Below are positions 46,196-58,176 of a stretch of 64,000 bases of DNA, piece after piece. Source of the DNA: Rhodocyclaceae bacterium (lineage in GTDB: Bacteria > Pseudomonadota > Gammaproteobacteria > Burkholderiales > Rhodocyclaceae). Made by a program: the position numbers and the translations under genes. Under the pieces are notes generated by a model. That model had not been told where the DNA came from. It was given only the letters and a program-made list of their open reading frames with translations, and ran no database searches. The stretch is from assembly GCA_028713915.1 (NCBI GenBank), contig JAQTNK010000005.1, positions 10,913-74,912 of the forward strand. The letters run 5' to 3'. The number at the start of each line of letters is the position of its first letter. Position 1 is the first letter of the stretch.

Positions 46196-46662
46196 TGCAT
46201 CGACACTTGCTGTGCGTTGCGTTGCGCGGTGTCCTGATCTTTGCGGTCGACGACCACCGACTTGCCCATTTTGACCGGCAACTGATCCGGATAGTTGTAG
46301 CCGTTACCCTTGTTGTGGTCGATGATGGCTCCGATGCCGCCACCGAAGACAATATTGCCAAACATGCTGCCAGCCGCTCGGGAGACCGCCTTGAGCACGC
46401 CGTCGAGGACTCCTTCCTTCTTGCAGACGACGGTCAGATCCTCGGCGCTTCGATGAACCATGACAAAGCTCGGCGTTGTGGCCGTCCAGTGACCCTTATC
46501 GTTGTCAATCACGCATTCGGCCTTATCGATGGACGTCCCGTCGCTGTTCGTGGCCGTGACCGATAGCGACTGCATTTCGCTTCCAGTGATGGATGCACAG
46601 CCGGACATTAAAGAGGCGATAGCAACGGCCCCAACTGCAAAACGATTGCGAAGGATTCCCAT
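46192..46662 (-). CDS. Lipoprotein of unknown function, first of a pair
   Basis: A 156-residue protein with signal AVGAVAIASLMSGC (lipobox LMSGC, Cys about residue 22). The mature domain begins SITGSEMQSLSVTATNSDG and has two Cys in ECVIDNDKGHW and LTVVCKKEG, possibly bonded. A Gly-rich stretch (MFGNIVFGGGIGAIIDHN) follows. Not recognised, though the layout resembles PEGA-like surface lipoproteins. Its ATGA junction with the following gene implies a two-gene operon. Lower GC than the window. Confidence 0.7.
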   Translation of the reverse strand: MGILRNRFAVGAVAIASLMSGCASITGSEMQSLSVTATNSDGTSIDKAECVIDNDKGHWTATTPSFVMVHRSAEDLTVVCKKEGVLDGVLKAVSRAAGSMFGNIVFGGGIGAIIDHNKGNGYNYPDQLPVKMGKSVVVDRKDQDTAQRNAQQVSMQ

Positions 46663-46976
46663 ACAGTTCCCCAGGAAAAGTGTGATGCCGCGATTATGGT
46701 TTTGTCATTACTCGCCATCCAGCTGGAACTTCACGCACACCAGGTCGGAATGGCCGCCCTTTTTAACACGAAGAACTTGCCGCAGGAATATGTCGATAGT
46801 ATTAGAGGGGAAAATTGGGGCGATGGATGGCCACCATTCCGCCCCCTATGCCAGCAATCTGCACGGGCTCGCACCGCTGCCGAAAGGGGTGGCGGCGGGT
46901 ATTCGCCGCGACGATTTGTGCAGCCATGAGGCGCGGCGAATACCCGACCCCCCCTCCGCAGCCGCCGCTCAGCAGT
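46663..46976. other. 314-base extragenic stretch between metH and the lipoprotein pair
   Basis: No credible complete gene was found. On the minus strand a short frame without a start ends at 46708 (reading RVKKGGHSDLVCVKFQLDGE before TAA) and looks like a protein C-terminus, perhaps a gene fragment. The part nearest metH holds a 15-base inverted repeat (46896-46946). The sequence may be remains of a transferred or mobile segment. Confidence 0.5.
46896..46946. repeat. Perfect 15-base inverted repeat with 21-base loop
   Basis: CGGGTATTCGCCGCG (46896-46910) and its exact complement CGCGGCGAATACCCG (46932-46946). It lies 31 bases beyond the metH stop, outside any gene. It could be a REP-type extragenic element or a processing/termination hairpin; there is no T-run. 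No second copy was noticed in the window. Confidence 0.75.
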
Positions 46977-50636
<3,660 letters not shown>

Positions 50637-50693
50637 GGGGGATCGCGAAGACGTTGAATTGGCGCGGATTTTAGCATTGCGCGCTGCGGCCTG

Positions 50694-50713
50694 CCGGGCG
50701 CGGGTGCGCCCGG
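50694..50713. repeat. GC hairpin in the metH upstream region
   Basis: An 8-base stem (CCGGGCGC / GCGCCCGG) with a GGGT loop in the 142-base gap between metH and the CheB-CheR gene. It may end the long minus-strand signalling transcript before the metH promoter; no T-run follows. Confidence 0.35.
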
Positions 50714-50778
50714 GCCGGCGGTGCGCTGCCGCGCGCGGGGCGGGCACCCGGCGGCGCGCCCGCCAGGCGAGGCAACGC

Positions 50779-53700
50779 CTAGGCCGGGGCTGCCGCGCAG
50801 AAGCGTGCGATCAGATCCTCGGGCGCAAGCGGCTTGGAGAAGTAGTAGCCTTGTCCGACGTCGCACCCGATCTCGCGCAGGACGGCAAGCTGCTCCTCGG
50901 TTTCGACGCCCTCGGCGACGACGCGGTAGCCCAGCGTCTGCGACATCGCCAGGATGGTCTGGGCGATGGTGCGATCGTCGACGTTATGGCCGATGTTGGC
51001 GACGAAGGACTTGTCGATCTTGACTTCGTCGAGCGGGAAGCGGCGCAGATAGGCCAGCGACGAATAGCCGGTGCCGAAGTCGTCGATGCTGAGCTGGACA
51101 CCGAGCGTCTTGAGTTCCGCCAGCATCAGCTGGACGCGATCGGCGTCTTCCACCAAGGCGCTTTCCGTGAGCTCGAGCAACAGCCGCGTCGCGTCGAGCC
51201 GGTAGTGCTGGATATGGTGGCGCATCAAGGCGGCGAGGTTGGTGCGGCGCAGTTGTTTCGGGGAGACGTTGATCGACATGCGCGGCACGGCGAAACCCTG
51301 GGCCAGCCAGGACGCCATCTGCCGACAGGCGGTGGCGGCCACCCATTCGCCGATCTGGTCGATGACGCCGGTCTTCTCCGCGCGCGCGATGAATTTCAGC
51401 GGCAGAATCAGTCCCTCTTCCGGGTGATGCCAGCGCAGCAACGCCTCGACGCCGACCAGGCGGCCGCTGCGGGTGTCGATCTGCGGCTGGTAGACGAGGG
51501 CGAACTCGTTGTTCTCCACCGCGGTGCGCAAGCCGGTTTCCAGCCGCAGGCGTTCGTCGGCGGCATGGCGCAGCGAATCGGTGAAGAAGTGATGCGTGCT
51601 CTTGCCGCCGTCCTTCGCCTGGTACATGGCGCTGTCTGCGTTCTTGAGCAGCGTCTCGACGTCGTTGCCGTCGTTCGGATAAAGGCAGATGCCGATGCTG
51701 GCGCTCGGGTAGATGCTCTGGCGGCCGATCGGATGCGGGCGCTGCATCGCGGCCGTGATGCGCCGGGCGGCCATTTCCGCATCCTCGACCGAGGCCGCTT
51801 CGATCAGCAGCGCGAACTCGTCGCCGCCGAAGCGCGCGACCGTGTCGGAAGCGCGGATGCATTCGCGCAGCCGCCGCGAGATCTCGATCAGCAGGTCGTC
51901 GCCGGCCGCATGGCCCATCGAGTCGTTGACCACCTTGAAGTTGTCGAGGTCGATGAACAGCACGGCGAAAGTGGCGTCGGAGCGCGTCGTGCGCGCCACC
52001 GCCTGGCGCACGCGATCGAGGAACAGCGCGCGGTTGGGCAGGCTGGTGAGCTCGTCGTGGGTGGCGAGGAATTCCACGCGGCGCTGGGATTCCTTGACGA
52101 TGGTGATGTCGCTGAAAATGCCGACGAAGTTCACGATCCTGCCGTCGCGGTCCTTGACCGAATTGACGGTCAGCCACTCGGGATAGATTTCGCCGTTCTT
52201 GCGCCGGTTCCAGATCTCGCCTTGCCACCAGCCCTGCGATTGCAGCGAGGCCCACATTTCGAGATAGAAGGCTTCGTCGTGCCGGCCGGAGGCAAGCAGC
52301 CGCGGCGTCTTGCCGAGGACTTCTTCGGCGCTGTAGCCGGTGACGTGCGTGAAGGCTTCGTTGACGGTAAGAATGACCTGGTTGGGGTCCGTGACGACGA
52401 TGCCCTCGCCGGCGCGGTCGAATACGCGCGCCGCCAGGCGCAGCTGGTCCTCGGCATGCTTGCGATCCGTGATGTCGATCGATTGCGTGCAGATGCTATA
52501 GACGATGCCGTCCTCGGTGGTGATCGGGAAGCGCACCGAGTGCAGGTAGCGGTCGCCTTCGGACGGGAACACGACATGATCCTCGAATTCCTGGGCGGTG
52601 CGCAGGCGCGCCACTTCGAGTTCCTTGGCGCGAAAGTCGGCGGCGATCTTGCGCGGCAGCACCTTGGCGTCGGTCTTGCCGATCACCGCTTCCGCCTGCA
52701 CGTCGAAGAAAGTCTCGAAGCGCCGGTTGACGAACTCGAAGCGCCCCGACAAGTCCTTGAGCGTGATGATCGACGTCGAGTTGTTCATGATCGACAGGAG
52801 CATCTCGCGGTTCTTGCGCACTTCGCGCTCGGCGGCCAGGCGCTCGGTGTGGTCGAGCATGGCGACGATGGCGCCGCGGCCGCCGCCCGTCTTCGCCTCG
52901 TACGGCGAGACGTGCAGCAGGTAGTGGCGCTCCGTCGAGAAGATCGGCACTTCGATCGGCTGGTTGGCGTCGAGCGCCTGCAACACGAGGGCGGAAAAGT
53001 CCTGCATGCCGGGCGGCAGGCGCAGCTGCGACATCGGCTGGCGCAGTGCCGAAGCCGACAGCGAGAACAAGCCGGCGGCGGGGCTGTTGAAGCGCATCAG
53101 GCCGAGGCTCTCGTTGCAGACGAGGATCGGGAAGCCGACGCAGTTCAGCACGTTCTCGAGGTCGTTGAGCACTTCGGCGAGTTCGCCGGTGCGCACCTGC
53201 AGCTCCTCGTTGACGGTGGTGAGTTCCTCGTTGGTCGATTGCAGTTCCTCGTTGGAGGCTTCGAGTTCCTCGTTCGACGACTGGAGCTCCTCGTTGGCGG
53301 CGACGACTTCCTCGTTGAGCGCCTGCATCTCCTCGTTCGAGGTTTCGAGTTCCTCGATCACCGTCTGCAGGCGTTCGCGCGTGGAGACGAGCTCGTCTTC
53401 GAGGTCGCGGACGTTGCGGCCTTCGTCGGAGAGGCGCGGCGCGGCGTCCGCATCGGCCGCCGGCTCGGGCAGGGGCAGCGACTCGAAGCAGACGAGGAAG
53501 AACGGCATGGCGGCGCCGCGCTCGAGCGGATGCACGACGATCCGCACGTTGCGCTGGCCGTCGAGCGTCTTGATCGCGTGCGGGCGGCCGAAGGCCGATT
53601 CCTGCTTGTGCTCGGCGTGATGCTGCAGCAGCTGCAGGTCGGCGCGCATCTCGCGCCGCAGCAGGTGCTGCAGGTTGAAGTTGGGCTTGCCCGGCAGCAC

Positions 53701-55365
53701 CGTCAGGTACTGGCTGACCTCGCCGTGCATCTGCAGGATGTCGAAGTTGCCGTTGACCAGCACCGCAGCCGGCACGTAGTGGCGCACGGCGGCGTCGAGC
53801 AGGCGGCGCTCGGCGTCCGGCCCCGCCGCCTGGGGCGTGCGGTCGGCCGTGTCGGGCAGGCGGAAGGAGGAGACGTTGAGCCGCGATTCGCCGACGCGGC
53901 GCCGATAGAGCCGGGCCGACTTGTCGATCACTTCGTAGAGCGTCTCCTGCTGGAAGATGCCCTCCGACTTGCCGAGAAACAGCAGCGCCCCCGGATTGAG
54001 GCCGTAATGGAAAGTGGCCAGCACCTTGGCCTGGGGTTCGTTCTGCAGATAGATCAGCAGATTGCGGCAGCTGACGAGGTCAAGCCGCAGGAAGGGCGGA
54101 TCCTGGATGATGTCCTGGCGCGCCACGACGACCATGTCGCGCAGGCTGCGCGACACTTCGAGGCGATTGCCGACTTTCTGGAAGTAGCGCTGCACCAGGT
54201 TGGGATCGAGGTCGGCCAGCGCGGTCTCGGCGTAGGAACCGCGACGCGCGATGGCCAGCGCGTTGAGATCGATGTCGGTGGCGAAGACCTGGATGCGGAA
54301 CTGCAAGGCATTGGGGCCCAGCGCTTCGGCGATGAGGATGGCGATGCTGTAGGCTTCCTCGCCGGTGGCGCAGCCCGGCACCCAGACGCGGATCTCGTCG
54401 CCCGGCTGCTTGGCATGGAGGATGCCGTTGAGCACGGGGCGCAAGGCCTCGAACGAGGCAGGATCGCGGAAGAAGGCCGTCACCGAGATCAGGATGTCCT
54501 TGCCCAGGTGTTCGAGTTCTTCGGGACTCGTGTCGACCAGCGTCTGGTAGTCCTCCAGGCTGGTCACGTGCCTGGCCGCCATGCGCCGCTCGATGCGCCG
54601 CCACAGCGTGCCTTCCTTGTAGCCGGAGAAATCGATGCGCGTCTGCTGGCGCACCTTGATGAGCAGGCGCTTGAGGGCGGTGGCGGAAACCACCGGCGTG
54701 CGCGAGGCGACCGTCACCGTGCCGTGCGAGCGGGCGATGATGGCGATCTCGGCGGCGATGCCGTCGGGCGGCAGCACCCAGTCGACGCAGCCCGTGTCGA
54801 TGGCCGATTGCGGCATGCCCGCATATTTGGCGCTCTGCGGGTCCTGGGCGAAGGTATAGCCGCCGCCGGCCTTGACGTCGCGCAGTCCGGCGGCGCCGTC
54901 GCTGCCCGTGCCGGAAAGGATCACGCCGATGGCGTCCTCGATCTTCTCTGCCGCCAGCGAGCTGAGGAAGACATTGACCGAAGGCCGCGGCATCGCCTCG
55001 CGCGGGCCTTCGATGAGGACGAAGGCGCCGTCCTTGAGGATCAGGTTGCGGCTGGCCGGCGCCACGTAGATGGTGTCGGGCTCCGGCTGCACACCGTGTT
55101 CGGCCTCCAGGACCGCCATTTCGGTTTCGCGCCCGAGCAGCTGCACCATCATGCTGCGATGGGTCGGCGACAGGTGCTGCAGCACGACATAGGAAATGCC
55201 GAGGTCGGTGGGCAGCGCCGCGATCAGGGTCGACAAGGCTTCGAGGCCGCCGGCCGAGGCGCCGATGCCGACCAGATAGGGACGCAGCGGCTTCACGGTG
55301 TCGGGTTGACCGCTGCTGGCGGGCCGGGCGCGCGCAGGCGCCGCAGCTGACTTCTTTTTTCTCAT
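50779..55365 (-). CDS. CheB-CheR-PAS-GGDEF-EAL multidomain signalling protein
   Basis: 1,528 residues. CheB methylesterase (about 30-215) keeps Ser37 (GIGASAGG), His64 (LQHLSPTH) and Asp156 (GTGSDG). CheR methyltransferase follows (about 225-500; [14 protein letters not shown]). After a PAS-like segment comes a coiled coil (about 665-725) of NEEL repeats, then two or three PAS domains, GGDEF (about 1105-1270; GGDEF and an RASD inhibitory site) and EAL (about 1280-1525; [26 protein letters not shown]). All four catalytic units look intact. The start is [10 protein letters not shown] at 55365; upstream ATGs at 55401 and 55422 are possible. Confidence 0.9.
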   Translation of the reverse strand: MRKKKSAAAPARARPASSGQPDTVKPLRPYLVGIGASAGGLEALSTLIAALPTDLGISYVVLQHLSPTHRSMMVQLLGRETEMAVLEAEHGVQPEPDTIYVAPASRNLILKDGAFVLIEGPREAMPRPSVNVFLSSLAAEKIEDAIGVILSGTGSDGAAGLRDVKAGGGYTFAQDPQSAKYAGMPQSAIDTGCVDWVLPPDGIAAEIAIIARSHGTVTVASRTPVVSATALKRLLIKVRQQTRIDFSGYKEGTLWRRIERRMAARHVTSLEDYQTLVDTSPEELEHLGKDILISVTAFFRDPASFEALRPVLNGILHAKQPGDEIRVWVPGCATGEEAYSIAILIAEALGPNALQFRIQVFATDIDLNALAIARRGSYAETALADLDPNLVQRYFQKVGNRLEVSRSLRDMVVVARQDIIQDPPFLRLDLVSCRNLLIYLQNEPQAKVLATFHYGLNPGALLFLGKSEGIFQQETLYEVIDKSARLYRRRVGESRLNVSSFRLPDTADRTPQAAGPDAERRLLDAAVRHYVPAAVLVNGNFDILQMHGEVSQYLTVLPGKPNFNLQHLLRREMRADLQLLQHHAEHKQESAFGRPHAIKTLDGQRNVRIVVHPLERGAAMPFFLVCFESLPLPEPAADADAAPRLSDEGRNVRDLEDELVSTRERLQTVIEELETSNEEMQALNEEVVAANEELQSSNEELEASNEELQSTNEELTTVNEELQVRTGELAEVLNDLENVLNCVGFPILVCNESLGLMRFNSPAAGLFSLSASALRQPMSQLRLPPGMQDFSALVLQALDANQPIEVPIFSTERHYLLHVSPYEAKTGGGRGAIVAMLDHTERLAAEREVRKNREMLLSIMNNSTSIITLKDLSGRFEFVNRRFETFFDVQAEAVIGKTDAKVLPRKIAADFRAKELEVARLRTAQEFEDHVVFPSEGDRYLHSVRFPITTEDGIVYSICTQSIDITDRKHAEDQLRLAARVFDRAGEGIVVTDPNQVILTVNEAFTHVTGYSAEEVLGKTPRLLASGRHDEAFYLEMWASLQSQGWWQGEIWNRRKNGEIYPEWLTVNSVKDRDGRIVNFVGIFSDITIVKESQRRVEFLATHDELTSLPNRALFLDRVRQAVARTTRSDATFAVLFIDLDNFKVVNDSMGHAAGDDLLIEISRRLRECIRASDTVARFGGDEFALLIEAASVEDAEMAARRITAAMQRPHPIGRQSIYPSASIGICLYPNDGNDVETLLKNADSAMYQAKDGGKSTHHFFTDSLRHAADERLRLETGLRTAVENNEFALVYQPQIDTRSGRLVGVEALLRWHHPEEGLILPLKFIARAEKTGVIDQIGEWVAATACRQMASWLAQGFAVPRMSINVSPKQLRRTNLAALMRHHIQHYRLDATRLLLELTESALVEDADRVQLMLAELKTLGVQLSIDDFGTGYSSLAYLRRFPLDEVKIDKSFVANIGHNVDDRTIAQTILAMSQTLGYRVVAEGVETEEQLAVLREIGCDVGQGYYFSKPLAPEDLIARFCAAAPA
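53199..53358 (-). repeat. Tandem NEEL coiled-coil repeat inside the CheB-CheR protein
   Basis: The DNA repeats CTCCTCGTT-like units about every 21-24 bases, encoding seven or so copies of xNEELxxx ([25 protein letters not shown] and so on). This heptad segment links CheR to the PAS modules and is a known feature of CheB-CheR-PAS hybrids; it probably dimerises or transmits signal. Confidence 0.85.
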
Positions 55366-55400
55366 AAGGCGCGTCTGATGGGATGACCCGGAAGGCGCCA

Positions 55401-55423
55401 TGTGTGCGAACGCTCGGCACACA
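55401..55423. promoter_or_regulatory. Inverted repeat, candidate operator 1 in the divergent region
   Basis: TGTGTGC, a 9-base spacer, then GCACACA: a perfect 7-base dyad just upstream of the CheB-CheR start codon. Placement near the start of the minus-strand gene suits a transcription-factor site. Confidence 0.5.
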
Positions 55424-55471
55424 TAACCGCGGAATTGCCAGGGGATTCTATGGGTGGCGGGGAGCGGCGAC

Positions 55472-55491
55472 CATCACCCCGCGGGGTGATG
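55472..55491. promoter_or_regulatory. Perfect 20-base palindrome, candidate operator 2
   Basis: CATCACCCCG followed by its complement CGGGGTGATG, midway in the 182-base divergent gap between the CheB-CheR gene and the hemerythrin-LuxR gene. A gap-free dyad of this length between a regulator and a divergent gene suggests a dimer-binding site, perhaps for the regulator itself. Confidence 0.55.
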
Positions 55492-55547
55492 CGGCAACGG
55501 CGCCGTTAGCAGGCATAATCGACCCTGCCATCCCGACCCTAGCGCCG

Positions 55548-56324
55548 ATGAAATTCAAGCTGACCGGTAACGCCGAGATCGATCAACAGCATGCCGTGCT
55601 CGACGCGCTGATCGACCGCCTCGAATTGGTCTGCGAACGCCTGGCCGACGAGCCGAAGCCTTCGTGCCAGGCATGCAACGCCGGCCGCCGCCGCAACTGC
55701 AACGGGTCGTTGTCCCGCCTCAACGACGAGATACTTTCCTTCCTCGTCGGCCATGTCACCTACGAGGAACGGCTGATGGAATTGCTGCCGGACATCGTTC
55801 GATGCCAAGTGCATATCCGCGGCCACAAGGAGGCCCACGCCGAAATTTCGGACCGGCTGCGCGAAGTGGCGGCGCACCTGGGCCGGGAAGCGCCCTGGCT
55901 TCTCGGCATGCAGCTGCATCGCATCGCCAAGGACTGGATGGGCAGCCACGCCTCGCTCTACGACGTCGAATTGGCCCAGCAGATCGAAGGCATCGGGCCG
56001 GCAGAGATCGAATTCGACAGCGAGCTCGTCGCCATCCTCGACGAGCTCGTCTTCCACAACCGGCCCACGCGCACGACGCCCCTGGTGCGTTCGAATGCCC
56101 GCCGCGCGGAGCTGCAGCGGCGTCTCGCCACGCTCACGGCAAAGCAGCGCGAGGTATGCCGCCTGGCGGTCAGCGGCATGGCCAACAAGGAGATCGCCAA
56201 GCAGCTTGGCATCACCATCAATACCATCAAGACGCACCGTGCGGAAATCTTCCGCAAGATGGACGTCAGTTCGCTGCTCGATCTCATCCGGGCGATGGAC
56301 ATTGCCGAGCCGGATGAACTCTAG
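55548..56324 (+). CDS. Hemerythrin-LuxR fusion regulator
   Basis: 258 residues. The N-terminal domain is a bacteriohemerythrin with all seven diiron ligands in place: H15 (EIDQQHAVL), H69/E73 (HVTYEE), H93/H97 (HKEAH), H134/D139 (HASLYD). A Cys cluster, C29 with C40, C43 and C51 (CQACNAGRRRNC), sits in the first interhelical loop. The C-terminus (about 190-250) is a LuxR-type HTH: LTAKQREVCRLAVSGMANKE, then TINTIKTHRAEIFRKM. The likely role is O2, NO or redox-responsive transcription control. Start at 55548, the first Met before the hemerythrin fold. Candidate -10 CATAAT at 55514-55519. Confidence 0.85.
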   Translation: MKFKLTGNAEIDQQHAVLDALIDRLELVCERLADEPKPSCQACNAGRRRNCNGSLSRLNDEILSFLVGHVTYEERLMELLPDIVRCQVHIRGHKEAHAEISDRLREVAAHLGREAPWLLGMQLHRIAKDWMGSHASLYDVELAQQIEGIGPAEIEFDSELVAILDELVFHNRPTRTTPLVRSNARRAELQRRLATLTAKQREVCRLAVSGMANKEIAKQLGITINTIKTHRAEIFRKMDVSSLLDLIRAMDIAEPDEL

Positions 56325-56443
56325 GACGCCGAAGGCCGCCTGGCGCGCGCGCCGGCGACACCAGGCAATGCGGCCGCCCGCGGCAGCGGCAGGGTCGCGT
56401 CGACCGCATTTTCGACCTTCACGCGGCGCCGGAAGCTGCCCCG

Positions 56444-56449
56444 TATAAT
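56444..56449 (+). promoter_or_regulatory. Consensus TATAAT -10 box of the rhodanese gene
   Basis: A perfect TATAAT in CCGTATAATGCC, 26 bases before the ATG at 56475. No good -35 box is present at the standard distance; activity may depend on a factor. Confidence 0.55.
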
Positions 56450-56474
56450 GCCGGCGAATGAGGAGAGCGCCACT

Positions 56475-56867
56475 ATGGAACACCTGACCCCGAAAGAAAC
56501 TGCGCAGTTCCTGCACGCCGAAGCCAAAGCCCTGTTCATCGACTGCCGCAGCGAAATGGAATTTCTCTTCGTCGGCCACCCGGCCGGCGCGCTGCATGTG
56601 GCGTGGAACGACGGCCCCGACTGGGAAATCAATCCGCACTTCGTCGGCGAAGTGAAGAAGCTCGCCGGCCATGTGCACGACCGGCCGGTGGTGCTGATCT
56701 GCCGCAGCGGCAACCGCTCGGTCGACGCCGGCAATGCGCTCGAGAGCGCCGGCTTCACGCGCGTCTATAACGTGCTGCACGGCTTCGAGGGCGAACTCGA
56801 CGACACCCACCATCGCGGCAGCATCAACGGCTGGCGCTTCGAAGGCCTGCCCTGGGAGCAATGCTGA
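56475..56867 (+). CDS. Single-domain rhodanese-like sulfurtransferase
   Basis: A 130-residue rhodanese domain. The active-site Cys is in VVLICRSGNRSVDAG (about residue 75), with the usual LFIDCRSEMEFLFVGHPAGA before it. It has no signal peptide. Start at 56475 behind GAGGAGAG; a nearer upstream Met lacks a ribosome site. It could deliver sulfur or reduce persulfides; the partner is unknown. The MFS gene follows after 25 bases. Confidence 0.9.
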   Translation: MEHLTPKETAQFLHAEAKALFIDCRSEMEFLFVGHPAGALHVAWNDGPDWEINPHFVGEVKKLAGHVHDRPVVLICRSGNRSVDAGNALESAGFTRVYNVLHGFEGELDDTHHRGSINGWRFEGLPWEQC

Positions 56868-56892
56868 ACCGACTCGCGGCGACGGCGCGCGG

Positions 56893-58176
56893 GTGAAGCC
56901 GCCGCCGCACCGCGCCGCGCCCCTCGCGCTGGCCTGGGCCGTCTGGGGCCTGGGCGCGCTGTTCTACCTGATCGCCTTCTTTCAGCGCGTCGCGCCGGCC
57001 GTCATCACCGACCAGCTGATGGCCGAGTTCGCCATCGGCGGCGCGGCGCTGGGCAATCTTTCGGCTTTCTATTTCTATTCCTATGTGGCGATGCAGATCC
57101 CGACCGGCATCATCGCCGATCGCTGGGGGCCGCGCCGCCTGTTGACGGCGGGCGCCGCCGTGGCGGCGCTGGGCACCGCGTTGTTCGCCGGCGCGCCGGA
57201 CATCGCCTGGGCCAGCGCCGGACGCCTGCTGATCGGCGCCTCGGTGGCCGTCGGCTTCGTCTCCATCCTCAAGCTCGCCAGCCACTGGTTCGCGCCGCGC
57301 CAATACGCGCTGGCCACCGGCATGCTGCTGTTCATGGGCGTCAGCGGCGGCGTCGTCGCCGGCGTGCCGCTGCGCCTCTTGGTCGAGGCCTTCGGCTGGC
57401 GCGCGGTGATGGGCGTCGCGGCGGCGCTGACCGCCGTGCTCGCCGTCGCCATCTGGCTGTGGGTGCGCGACGACCCGGCCGAGCATGGCTATGCCGGCCA
57501 TTTCCACGGCAGCGGCCACGGCGAGCGCGTCGCCATCCTGCGCGGCCTCGTGCAGGTGCTCTCCTATCGCAACATCTGGCTCTTGACGCTGGTGCCGATC
57601 GGCCTTTCCGGCGCCGTGCTAACTTTCGCCGGCCTCTGGGGCGTGCCCTGGCTGAGGCAGGTGCATGGCCTCGAGCCGAAAGCGGCGGCGGCCATCACCT
57701 CGACGCTGCTCGTCTCCTGGGCGCTGGGCGGACCGCTGCTCGGCGCCTGGTCGGAGCGCATGGGGCGCCGGAAGCCGCTCTACGTCGCCACGGCCGCCAT
57801 CGCGCTGGCGGGCTGGGCGGCGCTCGTCTTCCTGCCGCTGCCGCTGTGGCTGATCGTCGTCCTGATGGTGCCGACCGGCTTCGCCTCGGGCAACCTCGTC
57901 GTCGGCTTCGCCTGGGCCAAGGAGTCGGTGCCGCTGCGCCTGACCGGCACCGCCGCGGGCTTCTGCAACATGGGGCCGCTGATGGGCGGCATGCTGCTGC
58001 AGCCGGGCGTCGGCTGGGTGCTCGACCGCCACTGGTCGGGCGCGCTCGCCGGCGGCGCGCGCCTCTACGACGCCGCCGCCTACCAGGCCGGCTTCACGCT
58101 GTTCGTCGCCAGCGTCGGCCTATCGCTGCTGCTGATCCCGTTCGTGCGCGAGAGCCACTGCCGGCAGGCGGCTTGA
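56893..58176 (+). CDS. MFS transporter
   Basis: 427 residues, about 12 helices, GTG start. FYFYSYVAMQIPTGIIADRWG followed by PRRLLTAGAAVAALG is the MFS loop 2-3 motif; GVSGGVVAGVPLRLL and MGRRKPLYVATAA mark the second half. It belongs with the anion/sugar-phosphate or nitrate-type symporter-like MFS group, but the substrate cannot be assigned. It follows the rhodanese gene. Its 3' end overlaps the convergent Bcr/CflA gene by 57 bases. Confidence 0.85.
   Translation: MKPPPHRAAPLALAWAVWGLGALFYLIAFFQRVAPAVITDQLMAEFAIGGAALGNLSAFYFYSYVAMQIPTGIIADRWGPRRLLTAGAAVAALGTALFAGAPDIAWASAGRLLIGASVAVGFVSILKLASHWFAPRQYALATGMLLFMGVSGGVVAGVPLRLLVEAFGWRAVMGVAAALTAVLAVAIWLWVRDDPAEHGYAGHFHGSGHGERVAILRGLVQVLSYRNIWLLTLVPIGLSGAVLTFAGLWGVPWLRQVHGLEPKAAAAITSTLLVSWALGGPLLGAWSERMGRRKPLYVATAAIALAGWAALVFLPLPLWLIVVLMVPTGFASGNLVVGFAWAKESVPLRLTGTAAGFCNMGPLMGGMLLQPGVGWVLDRHWSGALAGGARLYDAAAYQAGFTLFVASVGLSLLLIPFVRESHCRQAA

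Noticed and set aside
50637-50778. Cobalamin riboswitch upstream of metH
   Set aside because: The region is only 142 bases, and no B12-box-like core (AGCCAGGAGACC) was seen on either strand.
53199-53358. Possible CRISPR-like short repeats
   Set aside because: The 21-24-base periodicity is protein-coding (NEEL heptads) with no constant spacer structure.
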